DNA from: Anaerolineales bacterium
GTDB taxonomy: Bacteria; Chloroflexota; Anaerolineae; Anaerolineales; E44-bin32
Length of the DNA stretch: 9,025 nt
Assembly (NCBI GenBank): GCA_030642885.1
Contig: DAOWMX010000071.1
Location: forward strand, 1 to 9,025
Reading direction: 5' to 3'
Part shown: piece by piece, positions 1-5,545 of the stretch
Layout of the letters: every line of letters begins with the position of its first letter
Numbering within the stretch: the stretch's first letter is position 1
Made by a program: the position numbers and the translations under genes
Notes under the pieces: generated by a model
The model's input: the letters and a program-made list of their open reading frames with translations, nothing else
What the model was told of the DNA's origin: nothing
Database searches by the model: none

Positions 1-27
1 GCCCACACGTCCAAACCAGCGAGATGT

Positions 28-55
28 GTAGAGACGTAGCATGCTACGTCTCTAC
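28..55. repeat. Perfect 28-bp palindrome, dispersed-repeat type
   Basis: GTAGAGACGTAGCA is followed directly by its exact reverse complement, giving a 14-bp arm with no spacer, centred on the CATG at 41-44. It is not next to a T-run and lies about 140 bases beyond the end of the LysM gene, so it is unlikely to be that gene's terminator. From memory, palindromes with GTAGAGAC...GTCTCTAC ends are scattered between genes in several Chloroflexota and cyanobacterial genomes. Membership of such a family is inference, and only one full copy lies in this window. Confidence 0.7.
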
Positions 56-132
56 GAAGAGGCTGAAAGGGTCTTGATCTTGGAATAGAGATTAGATGAA
101 CATTGAGTGCGCACACGGGTGCGAGCATAAGA

Positions 133-165
133 ATTAGGGGCTGTCCTTATCGGACAGCCCCTAAT
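133..165 (-). terminator. Intrinsic terminator of the LysM gene
   Basis: The inverted repeat ATTAGGGGCTGTCC / GGACAGCCCCTAAT forms a 14-bp uninterrupted stem with a 5-base loop (147-151). Read on the minus strand it starts 31 bases after the LysM gene's stop codon and is followed by TTCTTAT, a modest U-rich tail. Stem strength and position fit a Rho-independent terminator. The short U-tract and near-symmetry mean it could also stop transcription arriving from the left. Confidence 0.65.
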
Positions 166-196
166 GTTTACCATGATTAGTGTAAGTGGATGGGAT

Positions 197-1339
197 TTAT
201 GGCGTTGGAGTTACCTCAGGCGCAGCGCCGGACCAGGTAAACACGCGTTCCACACTGGCAGCGCCACCCGATGTGTAGCTGGGTTCTCCCCCTGTAGTTA
301 CTCCTGTTTGTCGAACGACATCAACCCACCAGCGCATGATGTGCGGAATGGAATCGTTAGGACGGAAGGAAGTTGGAAGAATGTACTTCGTATCTTTAAC
401 GTAATCGATGATGGTACGCGTGCCGGAGCCTTCCGTGATGTCCACCACATGGATGCGGTAAAACTCGTTTTCCCGTAATTCACCTACGGATGCCCACTGT
501 ACAGTGATCGTATCCTGTGCCAATGAGAACGGCGATCCATCCTGCGGTAAGAGCAGATCAGGCGCGGGATAAGGTGGCGGAGGCGTTGGTGTTGGCGTCG
601 GTCCTGGAGTGGGATTTCGTTCGCAAAGTGGAATCTTCAAGATTTGACCAAGGAAAACGGTCTCATTGGCCATGTCGTTAAATTCCATGATTCCCCTGAG
701 GCTCACATTGTAATTGGCGGCGATGGCGCCGAGTGTGTCGTTGGCTTCTACTGTGTAGACAACGATATTACAGGCAGCGATTGTTGCCGCCGCTGGCGGT
801 AGGGTTGAAGTTGGCTCGGGGGATGGCGTCGGTGTTGGTTGAGGGAGATTCAAATGCTGACCAACGGTTAAGATACTCTCGCTATTCAAGCCTGGGTTGA
901 GTTGGAGGATCGATTGAATGGACACATCGTAGCGAACCGCAATCGCAAGCAACGAATCACCTGCATCAACGATATGATCAATTGTAGGAAGTGGGGTGGG
1001 AGTGTAGACCTGCGTGCTAGTCGGTGTGGGCTCGGATGTGGCGGTTTCCGTCGGCGTTAGTGTCGGCGTCGCTTCGTCAACCTCGGGAGTCGCTACTCCC
1101 AGGCCGCGCATCGCCAGATAGGTTAATCCGACAGCGAGGACGGTAAATAGAAGCAAAATTCCTAATGCAGCCGGGAGGGATAAGGTTACCGGAGAAGCCT
1201 GTCTTCGACGCCCACGTGTAGGAGCGCTCTTAACAGCAGAGCCGCAGATTTCACAACGGGAAACGCCTTCTGCGAGTTTTGCTCCGCATACAGAGCAAAC
1301 GCCGGGGGTGGAACCTGTCTTGTTTTTATCGTCGCTCAT
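197..1339 (-). CDS. Membrane-anchored zinc-ribbon protein with two LysM domains
   Basis: This 380-residue protein probably anchors to or surveys the cell envelope; LysM domains bind N-acetylglucosamine polymers such as peptidoglycan. Residues 15-32 form a zinc ribbon (C15-x2-C18, C29-x2-C32). A basic stretch (R42-R46) precedes one membrane helix at about 55-77, which suggests the ribbon is cytoplasmic and the rest outside. Thr/Pro/Glu-rich linkers separate LysM 1 (about 121-166), LysM 2 (about 193-237) and a C-terminal beta-type domain (about 253-370) resembling an Ig/fibronectin fold. C190 and C239 bracket LysM 2 and could form a disulfide. No peptidase or hydrolase motif is visible, so a binding or structural role is more likely than an enzyme. 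The ATG is preceded by ACAGG at 8 bases and by an extended -10 promoter. The gene stands alone. Architecture is clear; biological role is unknown. Confidence 0.9.
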   Translation of the reverse strand: MSDDKNKTGSTPGVCSVCGAKLAEGVSRCEICGSAVKSAPTRGRRRQASPVTLSLPAALGILLLFTVLAVGLTYLAMRGLGVATPEVDEATPTLTPTETATSEPTPTSTQVYTPTPLPTIDHIVDAGDSLLAIAVRYDVSIQSILQLNPGLNSESILTVGQHLNLPQPTPTPSPEPTSTLPPAAATIAACNIVVYTVEANDTLGAIAANYNVSLRGIMEFNDMANETVFLGQILKIPLCERNPTPGPTPTPTPPPPYPAPDLLLPQDGSPFSLAQDTITVQWASVGELRENEFYRIHVVDITEGSGTRTIIDYVKDTKYILPTSFRPNDSIPHIMRWWVDVVRQTGVTTGGEPSYTSGGAASVERVFTWSGAAPEVTPTP

Positions 1340-1373
1340 TTTTTATGCCTGTACCTTTCATCCAAGCCGAGCC

Positions 1374-1402
1374 ATTATACCAGTATGGGCGGCAGCACCC
1401 AA
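1374..1402 (-). promoter_or_regulatory. Extended -10 promoter of the LysM gene
   Basis: On the minus strand, TTGGGT (1402-1397) and a perfect TATAAT (1379-1374) are 17 bases apart, and the TGG just before the -10 box makes it an extended -10 (TGnTATAAT). The predicted transcript start is near 1367, leaving a leader of about 28 bases before the ATG at 1339. Typical of housekeeping sigma factor recognition; the strong -10 compensates for a weak -35. Confidence 0.6.
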
Positions 1403-1467
1403 ATCAGCTTTCAGTGAAGGTATTTTTGATATTCTGAGTGGAGCTGAAGGGGCTATTAAGCGATGTG

Positions 1468-1494
1468 TCACAGGGATTTCTCGCGGAGTTTATC
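1468..1494 (-). repeat. Partial copy of a dispersed repeat (27-bp inverted match)
   Basis: These 27 bases, with core GGGATTTCTCGCGGAGTTTA, are the exact reverse complement of 6740-6766. The match stops sharply on both sides. It corresponds to one end of the longer 56-base element at 6711-6766, so this is a truncated copy in the opposite orientation. Confidence 0.85.
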
Positions 1495-1496
1495 CT

Positions 1497-1535
1497 GCAA
1501 AGTCCCCCGTTCTTTGGGGGGCAAAGTCCCCCGTT
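1497..1535 (+). repeat. Two 15-base direct repeats with C-run/G-run hairpin
   Basis: GCAAAGTCCCCCGTT occurs at 1497-1511 and again at 1521-1535, a 24-base period. Between them is a G6 run (1516-1521) that can pair with the C5 run of either copy. The same C-rich/G-rich character continues to about 1603, including GGGGTTAGGGGGGCG. It resembles degenerate intergenic repeats rather than a coding or regulatory element. Confidence 0.6.
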
Positions 1536-1716
1536 CCGCTCTGCGCCCCTCGCGGAGCATCCAGTAGGGGCGAAGCGAAGCGGAGAGGGGTTAGGGGGGC
1601 GAAATCCACCCTATTAATATCAGTGTGAACCGAAGCGAAGGAATCTCCTCCATTCGAAGATGGCGAATGAACCCCTACGTCGCTTCGCTTCCAAATAATC
1701 AAGAGAAACAAGTATT

Positions 1717-1754
1717 TGTCATGCTGAACCCATTCGGCTTCGCTCAGAATGACA
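1717..1754. repeat. 38-base element with imperfect terminal inverted repeats
   Basis: The ends TGTCATGCTGA and TCAGAATGACA are inverted copies with one mismatch in 11, enclosing a GAACCCATTCGGCTTCGC core. From memory, sequences of the form TGTCATnCTGA...TCAGnATGACA are widespread short intergenic repeats in several bacterial phyla. There is no coding capacity and no transposase nearby. Confidence 0.55.
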
Positions 1755-1770
1755 TTGGGCGAGGAAACCA

Positions 1771-1797
1771 TCATTTCGACTGAGCCCTTCGACTTCG
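1771..1797 (+). repeat. Diverged partial copy of the 6711-6766 repeat
   Basis: TCATTTCGActgaGCCCTTCGACTTCGCT aligns with the first part of the element at 6712-6737 apart from a 4-base insertion and a few C/T or A/G differences. With the piece at 1468-1494 this means both halves of the element occur separately in this intergenic region, in opposite orientations. Confidence 0.55.
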
Positions 1798-1923
1798 CTT
1801 CCCACTCTCTTCGGTCGGGGACTTCGCAGGGCAAGCCGGCGACTGAAAAATCTCTGAAGCGATACCGTTCAAGGTTCAAGAAGCTTTGGTAGGGGGTGAA
1901 CCAGATCCAACAATAATAGTGTC

Positions 1924-2484
1924 CTAGCCCCCCAGGCCGATTTCCTCGGCAATTCGCTGCATGGAACGAAGCACATGGTCGACGTGATTCCAGAGCTCTA
2001 CGCCAAGGTCTCCCGCGGCTTTTTCGATTTCATCACGGTCTACAGCTGCCGCGAATCGCTTATCTTTCCATTTTTTCTTTATCGATTTCACTTTTAGATC
2101 AAGGATGGATTTCGAGGGACGGACCAGGGCGGCAGCGGTGATCAAGCCGGTGATTTCGTCACAAGCATACAAGGATTTTGCCATCAGTGTGTCGCGCGGG
2201 ACGCCGGTGTAATCGACATGGCTGAGGATGCATTGGATGATGTCCTCCGGGACGCCGCGTGCACGTAGAATTGGGACACCATCTCGGGGATGCGCTTCAA
2301 GCGTAGGGTGGATCTCCCAATCGAAATCGTGCAGCAATCCCGCTAACCCCCACAGGTCGGGATCTTCGCCGAAATCGAGAGCATAATCGCGCATTGCAGC
2401 CTCGACTGCAACCATATGCCGTTTTAGATTTTCATTCTGAATGAATTCGTCCAGAATGGCCAGGGCTTCCTCTCGGTTGGTCAT
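1924..2484 (-). CDS. HD-domain phosphohydrolase
   Basis: A 186-residue soluble protein of the HD superfamily, whose members hydrolyse phosphate esters (nucleotides, cyclic nucleotides or others) using one or two metal ions. The metal-ligand set is present: H23, H52-D53 in GLLHDFDWE, H65 in the EAHPRDG segment, H89 in LSHVD and D109 in YACDEITG. The spacing and length fit the compact single-domain predicted hydrolases of the COG2316 kind, and the basic-acidic tail (about 128-186) is helical in character. The substrate cannot be read from sequence. The ATG lies one base after the stop of the SanA/YdcF-like gene, with AAAGGA 11 bases upstream inside that gene's last codons, so the two are almost certainly co-transcribed and probably translationally coupled. 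No fusion or missing core residue is seen. Confidence 0.88.
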   Translation of the reverse strand: MTNREEALAILDEFIQNENLKRHMVAVEAAMRDYALDFGEDPDLWGLAGLLHDFDWEIHPTLEAHPRDGVPILRARGVPEDIIQCILSHVDYTGVPRDTLMAKSLYACDEITGLITAAALVRPSKSILDLKVKSIKKKWKDKRFAAAVDRDEIEKAAGDLGVELWNHVDHVLRSMQRIAEEIGLGG

Positions 2485-2485
2485 C

Positions 2486-3115
2486 TTATGAGCGATCCTT
2501 TGTCAAGATTTGGTCCCAGATTTCCACGGTTTTCAATCTTCCCACTTCCCAAAGTGCGCGGAATGTGGCGCCGATCTCGCGCACAGACCACATTGTTTGG
2601 GCGGAATACGGTCGGAGATCGGCAGCGACGCCTTCAGACTCGATGGATAATGCATCACATAGAATCAACGCCCTGGGTAAGTGGTAACGCTGAGTAATCA
2701 GGAGCGCTCGCTCCACACCGAAGATTTTCTTGGCGCGGGCGCAGGTTAGATAGGTGCGATCGCCCTCAGGGTCGACAAGGATATCCTCCTGGGGGACTCC
2801 GAGCCGCAGAGCAAATTCAAGCATCGCCGCAGCTTCATCGTAGCCAGATGTATTTGATGAACCGCTCATGAGAAGCGTTTTGACTTTACCCTGCTGGTAG
2901 AGCGAAACCGCGGTTGAGACTCGATCTGCCAGGACCGTTGTCGGACGGCCATCGCGGCGCAGCCCTGCGCCAAAGACGACTGCAGTGGGCATACTTCGAG
3001 CTTCCTCGGGTGAAAGGATCCGATCGCTGTAGCGCATGTTGAGGATCCAGCGAGGAAGGCTGAGAAGAAAGATGGCGAGTAAACCCCAGAAAAGGATCTT
3101 GAATACGATCATCAT
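2486..3115 (-). CDS. SanA/YdcF-type DUF218 membrane protein
   Basis: Encodes a membrane-anchored DUF218 domain protein, closest in layout to E. coli SanA, which influences envelope permeability and vancomycin exclusion by an unknown mechanism. Numbered from the ATG at 3115 (209 residues): one N-terminal helix at about 4-24, then the domain with AVVFGAG at 45-51, LLMSGSS at 81-87, an acidic Y-D-E patch at 92-94, DRTY at 119-122 and the family signature TQRYHLPRA at 141-149. A GTG at 3130 would add five residues, but it coincides with the predicted transcription start and has no ribosome site. The ATG has GGTGA 11 bases upstream, and a second ATG follows at once. The HD gene starts one base after its stop, forming a two-gene operon. 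Family assignment is firm; function is not established. Confidence 0.87.
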   Translation of the reverse strand: MMIVFKILFWGLLAIFLLSLPRWILNMRYSDRILSPEEARSMPTAVVFGAGLRRDGRPTTVLADRVSTAVSLYQQGKVKTLLMSGSSNTSGYDEAAAMLEFALRLGVPQEDILVDPEGDRTYLTCARAKKIFGVERALLITQRYHLPRALILCDALSIESEGVAADLRPYSAQTMWSVREIGATFRALWEVGRLKTVEIWDQILTKDRS

Positions 3116-3136
3116 AGTTCGCAATATCACCGAATA

Positions 3137-3166
3137 ATTTTACCAAATGGGTCGTGCGGATGCGAA
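3137..3166 (-). promoter_or_regulatory. Candidate promoter of the SanA-like/HD operon
   Basis: On the minus strand TTCGCA (3166-3161), an 18-base spacer and TAAAAT (3142-3137) form a sigma70-like pair, and TGG precedes the -10 box to make an extended -10. The predicted start of transcription is near 3130. This argues for translation starting at the ATG at 3115 rather than the GTG at 3130. The -35 match is only four of six. Confidence 0.4.
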
Positions 3167-3311
3167 TAATTGCCGAATCGCCGTTATTTTCGGATCACTT
3201 TTTGTGCATTGAACCTGATCAATAGTTTTGAATTCAGGGTATTAGTCTCCGTGTGAAGAATGCCAGAGAAGGTCTTTGTGGTTCATTGGGATGTGTTGCT
3301 GTGATTATTTA

Positions 3312-3340
3312 TTGACCATGCTTGGACAGGGTGGTAAACT
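3312..3340 (+). promoter_or_regulatory. Sigma70-like promoter before the regulator remnant
   Basis: TTGACC (3312-3317), a 17-base spacer and TAAACT (3335-3340) match five of six and four of six consensus bases. The predicted transcript start is about 50 bases before the ATG at 3400. Its presence in front of a broken reading frame fits a formerly functional gene. It might still feed transcription into korA, for which I see no better promoter. Confidence 0.4.
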
Positions 3341-3399
3341 CCACTCTCGTTGCATAGATTGCAAGAATTCGGCGAATTTGATCTTGTCGGCAGAGTCCC

Positions 3400-3627
3400 A
3401 TGAAGCTCAATCCTGGCCCGGAATTCCTGAAATACCTCGCTGCCCATGCTTCCGAATCCGGAAAGCATCCTCCAACACTTGAAGAGCGCGCAAAGGAACT
3501 CGATCGTGGTGCCCGTTAATTGTGGAAGCAACTTAAAACCGCATCTGCAGCGGGACTTGTTGAGATTCGACGTGGGAAGCCGATACGAAGGTTTTGGTTT
3601 TGCGTAGATGGGATTGGATACCACTGA
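3400..3627 (+). pseudogene. Decayed winged-helix (GntR-like) regulator remnant
   Basis: The frame opened by the ATG at 3400 reads 39 residues, including PPTLEERAKEL, then TAA at 3517. With no frame change it continues LWKQLKTASAAGLVEIRRGK and PIRRFWF before TGA at 3625. Read through, this has the helix-turn-helix plus wing layout of GntR-like domains: a PTLEELAKEL-type helix, a recognition helix with LxxQL, and a GLVEIRRGxxIRR wing. From memory, Anaerolineae proteins with PSLxELSKELG...LREQL...GLVEV...GIRR align colinearly, with the TAA replacing one residue between helices. I infer a nonsense-mutated gene that has also lost its C-terminal part. The ATG lacks a clear ribosome binding site. 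The alternative is chance resemblance, since the stretch is only 75 codons. Confidence 0.5.
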
Positions 3628-3655
3628 CCGAAAGGTTGAATAGATAAAGGGGGAC

Positions 3656-3684
3656 ATTCTCCAGCGAAGCGGAGGATTGAGGAG
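3656..3684 (+). promoter_or_regulatory. korA ribosome-binding region with adjacent hairpin
   Basis: ATTCTCC (3656-3662) can pair with GGAGGAT (3671-3677) through seven pairs, one of them G-U, around an 8-base loop. This would bury a strong GGAGG. A second purine-rich site, GAGGAG at 3679-3684, stays free 13 bases before the chosen korA ATG at 3698. A four-codon frame starting at 3687 (M-K-K-I) ends in a TGA overlapping that ATG. Whether any of this controls translation is inference. Confidence 0.35.
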
Positions 3685-3697
3685 AAATGAAGAAAAT

Positions 3698-5545
3698 ATG
3701 AATAAGAAAGCGGCCGAAAAAGAGGTTCAAGCTACCGACGCTGCACAGGAGAAAATCGTCAATGATTTCTCCATGGTCATTGCCACGGTAAATGGGTCCG
3801 GCAGCCAGACCGCAAACCTGGCCCTGATCCGGGCTGTATTCCGAATGGGGGTACCTGTCAGTGGAAAAAATCTGTTTCCATCGAACATCAAGGGTATGCC
3901 GACGTACTTTACAGTGCGCGCTAATAAAGATGGATTTACGGCGCGACGCGAAAAAATGGAAATACTTATTGGGATGAACCCAGAAACCTTCGACGAAGAT
4001 TTAAACGACCTGGTAGAGGGGGGTGTGTGCTTTTACCCTGATCAATTTAAAGTTCCCGGAACCCGGGATGACGTGATCTTCTATCCCGTACCGGTTAAGC
4101 AGATCATCAAGGAGCAGAATCCTCCGCGTAAACTCGTGAACTATATGCGCAATATGGTCTATGTCGGTGTGGTTTCGGAGATGTTGGGAATTGAGATCAG
4201 GGAGATTCGGAAAGCGTTAGAAACCCACTTTAAAGGTCGGGAAAAATCTATCGAACTCAATATGCAAATTGTAGATGCTTCTGCCTTATGGGCGAGCGAG
4301 AATCTGGTCAAAGCGGACAAATATGTTGTGGAGCGGGATCACCAAACCGAAGGCATGATTATGCTCGATGGGAACACCGCCGGAGCTCTAGGGACGATTT
4401 TCGGTGGGGTCAGCTTCGTCGCGTGGTATCCGATTACTCCCGGTTCCAGCTTGGCCGAAGCTCTTCAATCCAACCTGCCCAGACTGCGGAAAGATGAGAA
4501 AACGGGTAAGCAAACCTACGCCATTATTCAAGCAGAAGACGAACTAGCAGCGATCGGCATGATTGTTGGCGCTGGTTGGGCGGGGGCTAGAGCAATGACC
4601 ACGACCTCCGGTCCGGGTCTCGCTCTCATGGCAGAATTTGCCGGCCTGGCCTATTACACAGAGATCCCAATCGTGATCTGGGATGTACAGCGCATGGGTC
4701 CGAGCACAGGTTTGCCGACGCGCACATCGCAGGGAGATATTCTTTTTACTCGCTTCTTGGGGCATGGCGATACGCAGCAGATCATGCTGATCCCTGGAAA
4801 TATCGAGGAGTGTTTTGAGTTCGGCTGGAGATCATTTGACATCGCTGAGCGATTGCAGGCTCCGATTTATGTGCTCAGTGATTTGGATTTGGGAATGAAT
4901 TTATGGATGTCAAAACCCTTTGATTATCCTGACCAACCGATGGATCGCGGGAAGGTACTCACAGCTGAAGATCTTGATAAGATCGATGAATTTGCTCGCT
5001 ATCGTGATGTTGATGGGGATGGTATTCCCTATCGAACGCTACCGGGAACGGATCATCCCAAGGCGGCTTATTTTCTGAGGGGATCGGGCCACAATGAGCA
5101 GGCTCTTTATAGTGAGCGACCGGAAGACTATGAAGCCAATCTGGAGAGACTCGGTCTTAAGTATGAAACTGCACGGGAGTACATGCCGAAACCAGTGATT
5201 AAAGAGACTGACGGTGCAACTATTGGCATGATCGCCTACGGGTCGGTCGATCCGGCCGTAAATGAAGCGCTTTCACGTTTAGCAGCGCAGGGGGTGAAGA
5301 TCGACTACCTGCGTATACGAGCCGTCCCCTTCACAGATGAAGTCTATGAATTCATCCACAAATATGACCGTATCTACGTTGTTGAAATGAACACCCAAGG
5401 GCAGATGCATATGCTGCTCAGGTTAGATGTTCCGGATCAGGCTACAAAATTGATTCCTCTGACGCATAACAATGGTCTACCCATGAGCGCCCACTGGGTT
5501 ACGGAAGCGGTTCTTGAGCTCGAGGGAGGGAATGATGGACAATAA
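3698..5545 (+). CDS. korA: 2-oxoacid:ferredoxin oxidoreductase, fused gamma-alpha subunit
   Basis: With KorB it forms a cytoplasmic enzyme that oxidatively decarboxylates a 2-oxoacid, probably 2-oxoglutarate, to an acyl-CoA and reduces ferredoxin, or runs in reverse to fix CO2. The 615 residues divide into a gamma domain (about 22-205, with NGSGSQT at 32-38), an alpha pyrimidine-binding domain with YPITPGSSLAE (from 244) and TTTSGPG (301-307) then MAEFAGLAYYTEIPIV, and a transketolase-C-like domain (about 500-605). This gamma-alpha fusion matches the two-subunit KorAB type of Mycobacterium and Chloroflexota. A DVDGDG loop at 437-442 resembles a metal-binding EF-hand loop. I chose the ATG at 3698; an in-frame TTG at 3677 sits one base from GGAGG, too close to use. 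The stop overlaps korB by 11 bases. The preferred acid cannot be proven from sequence. Confidence 0.93.
   Translation: MNKKAAEKEVQATDAAQEKIVNDFSMVIATVNGSGSQTANLALIRAVFRMGVPVSGKNLFPSNIKGMPTYFTVRANKDGFTARREKMEILIGMNPETFDEDLNDLVEGGVCFYPDQFKVPGTRDDVIFYPVPVKQIIKEQNPPRKLVNYMRNMVYVGVVSEMLGIEIREIRKALETHFKGREKSIELNMQIVDASALWASENLVKADKYVVERDHQTEGMIMLDGNTAGALGTIFGGVSFVAWYPITPGSSLAEALQSNLPRLRKDEKTGKQTYAIIQAEDELAAIGMIVGAGWAGARAMTTTSGPGLALMAEFAGLAYYTEIPIVIWDVQRMGPSTGLPTRTSQGDILFTRFLGHGDTQQIMLIPGNIEECFEFGWRSFDIAERLQAPIYVLSDLDLGMNLWMSKPFDYPDQPMDRGKVLTAEDLDKIDEFARYRDVDGDGIPYRTLPGTDHPKAAYFLRGSGHNEQALYSERPEDYEANLERLGLKYETAREYMPKPVIKETDGATIGMIAYGSVDPAVNEALSRLAAQGVKIDYLRIRAVPFTDEVYEFIHKYDRIYVVEMNTQGQMHMLLRLDVPDQATKLIPLTHNNGLPMSAHWVTEAVLELEGGNDGQ

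Larger units (their letters stand above)
1340..1923. other. Repeat-rich non-coding region
   Basis: Apart from the LysM promoter at its left end, this 584-base stretch holds no gene I can support. From about 1465 to 1820 it is a patchwork of short repeats: C-runs and G-runs, AGCGAAGCG motifs, a 15-base direct repeat and a bounded palindromic element. Reading frames across it translate to low-complexity peptides with no domain. No clear terminator for the gene ending at 1924 was found; the best inverted repeat (GGTTCA 1873-1878 / TGAACC 1897-1902) is short with an 18-base loop. Confidence 0.7.

Noticed and set aside
164..478. Plus-strand frame opposite the end of the LysM gene
   Set aside because: It starts next to the terminator and is antisense to the C-terminal domain of a well-supported gene; the product shows no domain.
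1497..1535. Possible CRISPR-like repeat-spacer unit
   Set aside because: Only two short copies with a 9-base gap; no array, no leader and no cas genes.
1490..1879. 129-codon minus-strand frame in the repeat-rich gap
   Set aside because: It lies almost entirely in dispersed repeats, its product has no recognisable domain or membrane pattern, and no ribosome site precedes it.
1873..1902. GGTTCA...TGAACC inverted repeat as terminator of the HD gene
   Set aside because: Only six pairs around an 18-base loop and no U-tract.
3283..3657. 124-codon minus-strand frame across the korA upstream region
   Set aside because: Its product resembles no family, and it overlaps the plus-strand winged-helix remnant, which explains the sequence better.
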